Source of the DNA: Apostichopus japonicus
Taxonomy: Eukaryota > Echinodermata > Holothuroidea > Aspidochirotida > Stichopodidae
DNA length: 64,000 bases
Reading direction: 5' to 3'
Assembly: GCF_037975245.1 (NCBI RefSeq)
Contig: NC_092563.1
Span: 30,345,960-30,409,959 of the forward strand
Shown here: positions 15,086 through 27,000 of the stretch, in pieces
How positions within the stretch are numbered: position 1 is the stretch's first letter
Layout of the letters: every line of letters starts with the position of its first letter
Notes under the pieces: generated by a model
Told to the model about the DNA's origin: nothing
The model's database searches: none
The model's input: only the letters and a program-made list of their open reading frames with translations
Program-made: the position numbers and the translations under genes

Positions 15086-18000
15086 TAAATATATATATAT
15101 AATGAAATAGTAGTATATATATATTTATATATAGGTTAAGGAATTAGCAAGGAATTACTTCATGGAGCAAATGATACAAAGTCCATCATCGTCATAAGAT
15201 TTTTAAGAAATACGGGTCAATAGATGAGAATTATAGTTACATTTTACATTTGAGTAGGTATATTTAATTGCTTATTTTGGTAATTACTAGGTTTCCAACT
15301 AAAATGTGGAATATGTGGAGTCATCAATTTTATCCAAGCCTATAGGGCCTACTCCAGTGTTGTAGCACAACAGATTTACCTAGTAGTAAACATGTTTTTT
15401 GGTGCTTTGTTGTTACATTTTTGGTTTCGTTTGGCTGATATAATCCAATGTTACTGATATTTAGCACATGAATAGAATATAGGAAATAAAAGTCTATTTC
15501 TTATTTATTTGAATCCTGTTAACTCAGTGCAGGGTTATTTAATATTATGTTCATTATTGTCAAAGTATTATAGAAACACATAAAGGTCTCATGGGAGTAT
15601 TAATTTTTCCCTGACATACGTATAGTTATACATACACATAGTACTGGATACCATATATACAGTACTAGTGTGCTGGTTTTCCCAACATCTGCTCACTTCA
15701 CTTCTGCTGATTTGTTGAAGAATCTATAGCCATAGGATGATCTTATCTTTCTATGCTGTTTTTATTACCTTTTTAGTGTGCTAGCGACCTATACTCTAAT
15801 TTGCATATACTGCCATAAAATCAATCCTAAGCCTGCTTTGTTTGCTTTCGTGCAAACTTGATGGAGTAATATGAAAGATGGCAAACTGATTGAAGTACTG
15901 TATTTACAGACAGGGCCAGGAGGTATTTCAAGTGTATTATAAAGGTAAAGTCACAAGTGTTTATGACATCCATCTGTATAAACTGGCCATTTTGATAAAT
16001 GATATGTACCCCAAAAGATCTCCCAATATCTCAAGTTAAGTCTTCATTTACCATCCCATAGAACATTTAGCACCCTATAGCTGGTCATATATAACTATAT
16101 ATAACTATATATAACTATATATATATATATATATAGTTATATATCTATATATTATATATGTTTATTGTGTCCGGCGATCATCAGACAACTTTTGTATTCT
16201 ATTGCAGATGTGAATAACACAGACATTGAGTAACTTGTGAATGAAGCCATGTCAGTTAACAAACAAATTTAACTACCACAGAAATATTCCTGCACCCATA
16301 CATGTTGACAAATGATTAAGTTTGGAAAGATAAAATTGATTTTGGTATAGGAAAGAGAAGCAATTTTTGTACTTAAAGTCACAGATGTTGGGCGAAGGAG
16401 GATATTTCCAAATAGGAAGGGAGAGGGGTACACTCCTATTATCTGGGGGTACAGTGGCTATAAAGGAAAAAAGGGCCTGGTGGGGGGATCCAGAGGATGA
16501 AGCTCTCAAATACTATGCAGTTTGAGATTCTCTTGCATTGCCTTAATTTTTGTCATTGTGAAAATTTTTTTATGAGGGGTGGTTGGTGGGGATAGACATT
16601 TCTCTTACCATCTTCCCTGTTGATGGATTAAATGCATTCATTCTCTAATACATTTTCAAATTGACCACTTAGTTTCGTGTTGTAACATGTATAACCATTA
16701 CATAGCCAGTTGCACAGTACACATACTGCACAACTGAACTGAACTTTTCAGTAATATGTGCATTAAATTAATTTACTTTCTTTGTAAAGCGCCTTGAGCA
16801 GTGACTTTTGTTTACTCATTTGGCGCTATATAAGTCTCATTTATTATTATTATGATTAATGTGCTATCCATACACATATTTTCTTTATGTGTTGTTTCAT
16901 GGTTCTTTCTGGGTATGTTTTTTGTCATAATAGAGTACATCTCCAAACAAACTGTTAGTTAAAAAAAAAGTTAAAGTGCTATAGATATGAAATGCCAGTC
17001 ACTATGCAAACATATACTGGTGATCATTGATACAGTGCTTAGCTTAGCAACGTACGTGGCCACGTTTAATATAGTTTCGTTTTGCTTAACCACAATAGGA
17101 TTGATGTGTCTTATAGTGTGGATGTACAGTACATAGGGTTTATGTGTCTGATAGTGTGGATGTACAGTACATAGGGGTTATGTGTCTGATAGTGTGGATG
17201 TACAGTACATAGGGTTTATGTGTCTGATAGTGTGGATGTACAGTACATAGGGTTTATGTGACTGATAGTGTGGATGTACAGTACATAGGGTTTATGTGTC
17301 AGATAGTGTGGATGTACAGTACATAGGGTTTATGTGTCTTTTAGTGTGGATGTACAGTACATAGGGTTTATGTGTCTTTTAGTGTGGATGTACAGTACAT
17401 AGGGTTTATGTGTCTGATAGTGTGGATGTACAGTACATAGGGTTTATGTGTCTGATAGTGTGGATGTACAGTACATAGGGTTAATGTGACTGATAGTGTG
17501 GATGTACAGTACATAGGGTTTATGTGTCTGATAGTGTGGATGTACAGAACATAAGGTTTATGTGTCTGATAGTGTGGATGTACAGAACATAAGGTTTATG
17601 TGACTGATAGTGTGGATGTGCAGTACATAGGGGTAATGTGTCTTTTAGTGTGGATGTACAGTACATAGGGTTTATGTGTCTGATAGTGTGGATGTACAGT
17701 ACATAGGATTGATGTGTCTGATAGTGTGGATGTACAGTACATAGGGTTTATGTGACTGATAGTGTGGATGTACAGTACATAGGGTTTATGTGTCTGATAG
17801 TGTGGATGTACAGTACATAGGGTTTATGTGACTGATAGTGTGGATGTACAGTACATAGGGTTTATGTGACTGATAGTGTGGATGTACAGTACATAGGGTT
17901 TATGTGTCTGATAGTGTGGATGTACAGTACATAGGGGTTATGTGACTGATAGTGTGGATGTACAGTACATAGGGTTTATGTGTCTGATAGTGTGGATGTA

Positions 18001-21000
18001 CAGTACATAGGGCTTATGTGTCTGATAGTGTGGATGTACTGTACATAGGGTTTATGTGTCTGATAGTGTGGATGTACAGTACATAGGGCTTATGTGTCTG
18101 ATAGTGTGGATGTACTGTACATAGGGTTTATGTGTCTGATAGTGTGGATGTACAGTACATAGGGTTTATGTGTTTATGTGTTAGCTTCTAGTGTAAACTG
18201 ATCCAAGTTTAATAGTCTTAAATTGCGGTTGAAAGCTACTTCAAGTTAACCTGACCCTCCATGTATAGCTAGAAACAAAAGTTCACTGAAGCTCACTTCT
18301 AGGCGGGTATATTCGTGCAGAAAAAATTATCATATATAAAGCAAATCCCCTTTTCTGTCATCAAACTTAGGTATTTCTTGTCAGTTCCATTGTATGGCAC
18401 ATATCTAATGATGATATCATCAAGCCAAAAACAAAGAACAAGGGAAATGTTTGGAGGTAATTATTTTGAGTTTTGTTACTTTAATTCAGTCCTCATGAAA
18501 ACTTGCTGGAATGTTGACATAAATGCTGTAAGCTTGAAAAATATTGCTGCAGTCAATATGAATGGTTAATAATTAATGTCAGGAAAATGAAAACTCACTG
18601 ACTACAAGAAGAATCTTGAGTGTTTCTATGAGAATGATCAATAATATATAGTCAATGTAGAAGAACATTTAATTGTGAATATTTTACATAGATCTATTCA
18701 TCAAGTCAAATGCTGCCTTAACATTGTGACATACAGTCAGGTTTTTTATTATTAAAATGATTTACATAACTGGGACTTCCTGTTAATAGATGGCTTCACA
18801 TGTGTCATAAACGTATGTCTATCTCCTAGATGGATTTAAGGTGGTTTATTCAGTACTACATCAGTGGGTGCTAACTGATGTAACTGCTTAAGTTAAATAT
18901 CTAAAGGTTAATCATTGATGGTATTAATTCTGGGTTATACTATCTACTCAAACTCGGGCTGATTGTGAGGGCTTGGATATTTGGCCACAGAAAGTTGAAC
19001 AAACTCTTTTGTATATATTTAATCTTATTTTTACATCATGTTAAAACTAAAGCTTTAAAATATTAATCTATTTCTGGAGGTGGCATGGCTGTGTATCTTC
19101 CTTGCCATTAGAGCATTAAATTTGAAGATGCATTTCTGAATTCAAGATAAATGAGTTTACTTTCCACCGTTCTTGTAGAAATGTGGCAAACAATAGATAA
19201 CTTATTAGTTACAGACATTGCTGGTGTCACACTGTACAGATACACAGGAATGGGAGGAAAGAATAGTTGTATTGAACTATTTAAGTATAGTTGCAATGCT
19301 TGTTGTAATGCTGTAATTCTTGTATAGTGTTTAGTTTTATTTAGAAGATTTGAGATAGGTGGAGAACCAAACGGAACAGGACCATATGGAAAAGAATGTA
19401 GAAACACTTCCACATAGGAAAGAGAGTTGTATTGAACTAAAAGATCCTGAATAGCACAACAGGAGAAGGTGGATGATGAAATAGTGGAGTGGGAAGGAGC
19501 TAAGAGATCATCCTGAATAGCACATCACAGGGGAAGGTGGATGATGTAATAGTGGAGTGGGTAAGGAGCTAAAAGATCCTGAATAGCACATCAGGAGGAG
19601 GTGGAAGATGAAATAGTGGAATGGGGATGGAGCTAAAAGATCCTGAATAGCACAACAGGAGAAGGTGGATGATGAAATAGTGGAGTGGGAAGGAGCTAAG
19701 AGATCATCCTGAATAGCACATCAGGAGAAGGTGGATGATGAAATAGTGGAGTGGGGAAGGAGCTAAAAGATCCTGAATAGCACATCAGGAGAAGGTAGAT
19801 AGTGTAATAGTGGAATGGGGAAGGAGCTAAGGGAGTAGCTGATAAATAGTAATTATATAGAATACAGCTAAATGTGGATCTACAATAATACAATAATATA
19901 GAGCATTACTGAATTGTTAAAAGCAGGTCCAGCCATTTTGAGCATAAATTTGTTTTTCAGTTTGAAGGGACTGTAAAATGAGGCAATCACTTGAAGATGC
20001 TGACATTCAGTGAAGACTGCGCCTGTTCAGTTAATATGTCAATAGATATGTCAATTTCTGAACAAAGAGATTGTCATGAAATAATAATAATAATATTGAC
20101 AGATTTATTCAAAAAATGGCCAGAGAAATGATGAATAGTGTGTTGTGCTTCTGTCCAATACGTCAAATCTACACATCTACTTAAATTATTATTAGGGTAA
20201 ATATGTTAGTTATAGGGATACCCTATATCCTGGTCTCTTATGGATTCAATAATTAGATTTCAAACTTCCTAAGATTTTTGTGACTTGAACACTAAAGGTC
20301 GATATAAGGTTGATGAAACTAAATTAACGATTTATGATTTATAAATACAAGTATGACAGTGCTGTATTTAAACACTAAATAAAGTTTGTTACTTCAGCAT
20401 GTCAATTCTTAATAAAGTGAACTCACAGTTAATCAGGACAGATAATTACCCAAACAATATGAAAGGAAAACAAAATTCTTTGTTTTGAATTTTTTCATTA
20501 GACAGACTACAGTAGCAAAATACTCTTTTATAATATTATTAGCAAATTACAGATTTTTTTATATTACTTTTAAAATTACTGTCAAAGCAATTAACAACAA
20601 AAAACCCTCTTTATTTCAGCCCCTGATGAGCCTGTGAAAGTGTCCATATAATGTGTTTATAGTCTGACTCCTGGCCCCTGATTCTAAGCCACTTTTACCA
20701 CCAAAAGTAGCAAATCCCAGAAGGTCTTCTGTTTTCATTTTCTTTTTTCCTTTTGTCCACATTTTGTGTTTACTTTTCCCATTTCTTTAGTGAAACCTCA
20801 AACCAACCACCATTAATCATTTCAAGTTCTTTCCATGTTTTCTTTCTTCTTCTTTGTTTTCTTAACTCAAGTTCTTTGGAATTTTGGTAAACTCTGACCT
20901 TAAAACCCTTCCGTTTGGGGTCACACATTGTATTGGTATACATATATGCGGATTCCTCTTAATATCCTTGTGTTAATATTTTTTTGAATAACATTATAAC

Positions 21001-24000
21001 TATATAAATTTAAAAGATTAGTATTCTTACCTAGCTCTTAAGTAAACCTAGTGGTTCTTTTTTTGTTGACTAAAATACCTAGACTAGACCGTCACTGTTT
21101 GCTTGATTGTAGAAGGTAAGAAAAGTTAAGTTTATGTATATTTACTAAGTGGGCATCTCCTGATGTATGTACAGTACTTGCTGCTAAAGAAGTCTTTGGC
21201 TATGAGAAAAGTTGAAGAAAACCTATAATATTAGTTACCTTCATTCAAAAGTAACAGCCAAGATTGTGCCATAATAGTTGATAAAAGTATATAATACTAT
21301 ACATAACACTGTATGGGGTCAAAGGTTATGTTGGTGCTAATTTTGAATAGTAGCATGGTTAATGGTTAAAGGTTTCAAAATGGCGGGGTAGTAGAGTGCT
21401 CCACGTTACTTGGGCTCCGCGGAATTCATTCTTATTAACGACATCGGGACATCTACATACTACTTATATCTGGTGAGATAATCATATTCACTATTCTCAA
21501 CTGTTTGTCACCATGAGTCCCTCCTCCCGTACTAGAAGAGCTACTAAAATGGCTAAAAACAAGAATCAGCAGACAACGCCTTCACAACGTACGTTAGATT
21601 TTGTTAGGCGAGATAGCCTATACAACTCCTCCGACGAGGACCATAACCAGGAGCAGGTAGACGACTTGGGCAAGTCCATTAAGGAATCCATGCATCGCAT
21701 TAAGGAGGACCTGAATCGTATCGATCGGGATTTCAATAGAGCTTTGGCTTTGATTACCACCCGAGTTGAAGTGCTCGAGACAAAAGATGCTGAAACTCAA
21801 CGACATATCTCTGCCTTGGAAACTAAAGTTTGCAATTTTGAGAAATCTAACGAAAATTTATTGGCAGCTGTGAATAAACCAGAGCGTTTTTCTCAAAAGT
21901 GTAACCTTCGCATAGTTGGTTATCCACATTCTGAGGGTGAGGATTGTGTTGCTATTTCCAAGGGAGTGTTTTGTACAGTCAGCCTTCAAGATGCTGAAGT
22001 TCTTAGAGCTCATCGTGATGGTGCTTCCCGCCCTAACCAGCAACGACCCATTTTGGTGCGACTTTCCACATTCCAAGACAAACTTACTATTCTACGGAAG
22101 CAGCGAACCTCGCTCATCGATAAAGAATATTTTATCACAGACGATCTCACCCATGCTGATTTACTGGAGAAGCGGAAATGGAGTGATCGTGTTTCCAAAT
22201 TATACTTGGAAGGCATTAAACTGCGTTTTTTGTCAGGCCAATGGCGTGATCAAAATGGTAAACCATTTAACTTCTCCTAATTGCCAGGATGTTGTCGTCT
22301 AGTTCTCCAGTGCTTTGGGCCCGATGTATCTTCCTGATCATCGTAGTACTCTGCTGGTTTTCGACGTTGACCCGCCCCTGCTCCAAGACTGCCTATCTCT
22401 CAAGGTCAGCCTTTTCTGATGGCTGTTTGGGGTTTAGAACTCTTCTTTCTCTTTCTTTTTCTGTTTGCTTTATACCACTGTATCTATCGTAACTTTATAT
22501 ATATTTTGGCCAGCAAAATGAAAAAAACTTTATCCTATAAGTATAGAAGTACATAATGATTACAGTAAAATTTGTTTCGTTTAATGCTCGTGGGTTACGT
22601 AACTATATGAATAGAAGAAAGTTATTTATTTATTTGCGTAATCGTCGTTTTGACGTTATTTTACTACAAGAGACTCACTCTGTTCCTTGTGATGTGAACT
22701 CTTGGTCAAAAGAATGGGGTGGTAATCTTTTTCTTTCCCATGGGGATAATAACAGTAAAGGTGTTGGTTTATTTTTCAACCCGAAACTCAATATCACTAT
22801 TATACGTTCTAGGGTCGATGAAAATGGAAGGTATATTATTATTGATTTATATATTTACGATCAGATTTATACTGTAATTAATGTTTATGGTCCAAACAAG
22901 GATGACCCATTTTTCTTTAGTAATATTGCACAACATTTGACAGCATTTGATTGTACATCGATTATTTGGGGTGGTCATTTTAATTTTGTAGGTAATTTAA
23001 CTCATGATAAATTTGGAGGGCTGCAAAGAACTAATTTTAATGCCCGCCAAATTATGCTTCAGATAGCAGAAAATCTTGATCTCGTTGATGTTTGGCGTGA
23101 TCGTAATCCTAACGCCCGGCTTTTCAGCTGGCATTCTTCTGATAATTCTATTCACTGTCGACTTGATTTCTTTTGGTGTTCTAGACACATTGTTCAAACT
23201 GTGAGTGCAGCTGACATCGTTTCTATATTTAGGTCCGACCATTCTAGCGTTACTCTTACTATTAATTGTAAGATTGAGCCAAGGGGCCGTGGCTACTGGA
23301 AGTTTAATGTTTCACTCTTAGAAGAATTGTGCTATTCTGATTCTATTATTGATATTATTAACAGAACTGCTTCGTGTGATTCCTCTTTGAATGATTCCCT
23401 TCTCTGGGAAGCTGTTAAGGTGAACATCCGTTCTTTTAGTATGCGTTATTCTTCCATTCGTGCGAAAGAGCGTAACAGATATGAATACTATCTAGTAAAT
23501 GAGATTGCCAGGTTGGAAAGTTTAATCACTCTCTGCCCATCTGAACGTTTAAATAGCACTTTAGCAGATCTGCGAAACAATTTAGATATGTTATATGATT
23601 ATAAATTTCAGGGCATGGTTATTCGCTCTAGGGCTAGATGGTGTGAATATGGTGAGAAAAATTCACAGTATTTTCTTAATCTTGAACGTTCCAACAAGTT
23701 AAATAATAACATATCACAGCTTCGCAACGAAGATGGTCATATTGTTTCAAATTGTCAGGATATTTTAAGTGAAGCTGTTAGTTTTTATCGTAAACTTTAT
23801 ACTAAGTGTCCTAATATTTCTCCTGTCTCATTCTTTGATGATGTTTGTACTAATCATAAGAGTCTTACCGATGATCAGAGTTATTTGTGCGAGGGTCTTT
23901 TTACCATCAATGAATGTAAAGAGGCTATTGGGTCCATGCATAAGAATAAAACCCCTGGTTCTGATGGATTATCAGTTGAATTTTATGTACATTTTTGGGA

Positions 24001-27000
24001 CATTTTAGGTAACTTTGTAGTTAATTCTCTTAATTTTGCTTTCAGTTGTATACACTTAGCTGATGAACAGGGCAGGGCAATAATCTCTTTGATTCCAAAG
24101 CCTTCAGAAGATTTACAGTATTTGAAAAATTGGAGGCCTATAGCAATTTTAAATACTGACTACAAGATTGGAGCCAAATGCTTGGCAACCCGTATTAAGC
24201 GTGTTTTAAATTACATTATTAGTGATGAGCAAACTGGATTCTTAAAAGGACGTTTCATTGGTGAGAACATTAGACTAGTTTTAGACCTCATTGATCATTG
24301 TAATTCCAACAATATTTCAGGTACTCTTCTGTTTCTAGATTTTGAAAAGGCTTTTGATTGTTTGGACTGGGAGTTTCTTTACCAAAGTTTAAAATTCTTC
24401 AATTTTGGTCCAAATTTTATTAGGTGGGTTAGACCTTATTATGGGAACGTCACATCTTGTGTTATTAACAATGGTCATCTCTCTCAGTATTTCAGTATTT
24501 CTCGTGGTGTAAGACAGGGCTGTCCACTCAGTCCTTACCTCTTTATCTTATGTTCAGAATTTCTCACATTCATGGTTAAAACAAGCTGTCGTATCAAGGG
24601 TATATCTATTAATAACTCTGAAATAAGAATTTCACAATATGCCGATGATACTGTTCTATTTTTAGATGGTTCTCGCGCTTCTCTTGTAGAGGTTGTAAAC
24701 ATTCTTAATAATTCCTCTGCCGCTTCGGGTTTAAAAGTTAATTTCAGCAAATCATTCTTTTTTCCATTGGGTGCTTTGGTTTCAAGGGTTCCTTGGTATT
24801 TTCATGAGTTTGGTTTTAATGTTAATCTTGGTCCTGTGAAATATCTTGGTGTCACATTTACTACAAAGAATGAAGATTTCTTTTCGTTGAATTATCTTCC
24901 CAAATTATCCAGGCTCAAACAGTTACTTGGGATGTGGTCAAAACGTGACTTAACACCAACTGGTAAAATAACTATAATTAAGAGTTTGGCCATTTCGCAA
25001 CTTGTTTTTCTTTTTAGTGTTCTAGCAAATCCTCTTAGTTTCATTAAAGAGGTTAATAAAATTTTGTATAATTTTATTTGGAACAATAAACCTTATAAGA
25101 TTAAACGGAGCACCCTTATTAATAAGAAAGTTAATGGTGGCTTTGATATGATAGATATTGAATCTTTTATTAAAAGTCTAAACTGTAGCTGGGTAAAATG
25201 GTATTTAGCCCCTCCGAGAGGAAACTGGAAAATATTTTTTGATTTATACCTAAAACAGTTCGGTGGTGCTTTTCTTTTTAAATGTAATTTCAATAAGGAG
25301 GCAGTTTCTTGTATTTCTAATATTTTTTGCAGAGAAGTGTGTGAGGCTTGGGCTGAGTTTAATTTTTATCATCCAGACAGTAATTATGGTAATGAAATCA
25401 TTTTAAACAACAGTCATATATTGGTTAACAATAAAGTAATTTTCCAGTATAATCTTTTAAATCACAGAACAATTCATGTGAAAGATTTCATTAAAAATGA
25501 TGGATCGTTAATTCCATATAACACGTTTCAAGCGAAAAAATATATTACAAATTTTCCTTTTACTTCGTACTTTGGGATTATTCACGCCATTCCTAGTTAT
25601 TGGAGGGGGTACCATGATTCTGTTTTGCTCCCAATGAGTGAAAATAACTTTAATATGTGCATGCGCACACATAAAACGTTTATAATAAGCTAATTACCGG
25701 TCTCTGCACGCCCCCATCGTCTGTTATGAAGTGGCAAGCTATGAATTTTCCAGTGAAAATAGTTTGGAATAAGATTTTTAGGCTGCCTTATACGGCTGTG
25801 AATGACCCCAAAGTATCATATTTACAATTGCGTTTTCTGCATCGTATTTTAGGCATAAATAGCTTGCTTTATAAAATGAAAATGGTTAATTCTCCACTTT
25901 GTTCATTTTGCAAGAATGCCGATGAAACGCTTATACATTTGTTTTATAATTGTAGTCACGTTGAGCGTTTCTGGGAGGCAGTGAATTCAAATTGCATTAA
26001 AACTAATTTTTCTTTTAATTTGACCAACATTTGTTTTGGTGATTTTGGTGATATAGATAATCCTGTGAACTTTTTAATTTTGCATGCTAAAAAGTACATT
26101 TATACTTGTAGGTTGGATAACAAAATCCCACATGTGCACGAATTTTATTTTAAGTTTTGCTTTCAACTTGACCTTCACTATTTCATTTCTAAGCAAAACA
26201 ACAATTTGTGTAACCTTAACGACTTCTATGATTTCTTATGTAAGCTTCTTATGTAAGTCTTTTTGCTGATTCTTCTGTATTATGTGTTATGGTATTGTAA
26301 ATAAATACAGTGGTAAAAAAAAAAAGAGAAAAAAAAGCATGGTTAATGTGTTTGCTTATTTGCCTACATGTGGGACCACATTGATTAAAGTAGACATAAG
26401 TGGACTTAACTGGATTAGGTGTTTGGATGGTCCCCTTTGCTGAGTTTGCATTGGGACCAAGCTTTGCTCAATGGCCCAGACTTACAAGGAATGGCCCAGT
26501 TGGATTTTCACTAGAATTCATTCAGATAAATTTAAAAAACAAATACAACACATATCATTTTTTTTTTCATTCTTTGTTAGTAACACAGACAAAGACAAAG
26601 ACAAGTGTAATAAATTCAACTTTTATTTATGATATTTAGCTTAAAAACAGAAATGCCATCAGAAATGAAAGAAGAAACATGTATATGATATGTCATTATG
26701 ATATCATATCATTTCTTCCTTTGTTGCCCAGAAGGTGAGATAGCCAGCTCAACTTGTGCCATCTGTGGTGACAAAGCCACGGGCAAGCATTACGGTGCAT
26801 CTAGCTGTGATGGATGCAAGGGATTCTTTAGGAGGAGTGTCAGAAAGAACCATCAGTATACCTGTAGATTTCAGAGAGGTTGTACCGTAGACAAAGATAA
26901 GAGGAACCAGTGCCGCTACTGTAGACTCAGAAAATGCTTCAGAGCAGGAATGAAGAAGGAAGGTCAGTCATGCATGACTCATGAATAACTGTTTATATAT

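Larger units (their letters stand above)
21365..26335 (+). mobile_element. Nearly full-length L1-type non-LTR retrotransposon
   Basis: A 4.97 kb element lies between perfect 13-bp target-site duplications. The order is a 5' leader (about 150 bases) starting with a YY1-like site, ORF1 (21513-22280), a 275-base spacer, ORF2 (22556-25693, continuing in another frame to 26256), an AATAAA at 26300-26305 and an A-rich tail from 26315. ORF1 looks like an L1 RNA-binding protein. ORF2 has an APE-type endonuclease, a reverse transcriptase with YADD and a C-terminal Cys/His motif, which places it in the L1/Tx1 group. It sits in the sense direction of HNF4, ending about 380 bases before the DNA-binding exon. 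It appears disabled: an endonuclease Asp is replaced by His, and ORF2 is frameshifted near its end. Confidence 0.93.
4777..26731 (+). other. HNF4: HNF4 intron 1 (22 kb)
   Basis: A very long intron separates the A/B region from the DNA-binding domain. It holds a G-rich tract (5891-5944), TA microsatellites, minisatellites at 7867, 17095 and 19437, dispersed repeat pieces near 6925 and 16780, and an L1-type retrotransposon at 21365-26335. No other exon is convincing. An alternative first exon joined to the DNA-binding exon would need to end in phase 1, and none was recognised. Confidence 0.75.

Noticed and set aside
17095-18180. CRISPR-like regular repeat spacing in several arrays
   Set aside because: Units are contiguous without unique spacers, and the DNA is clearly animal nuclear. 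These are minisatellites.
20615-20645. CTGATGAG followed by GAAA, resembling a hammerhead ribozyme core
   Set aside because: The stem between the two motifs would be at most two pairs, and no helices I or III are evident. Short core matches are expected by chance.
26698-26731. The ATG at 26698 as an HNF4 start
   Set aside because: It lies in the pyrimidine-rich tract just before the acceptor CAG at 26729-26731. Splice phase from exon 1 fits instead.
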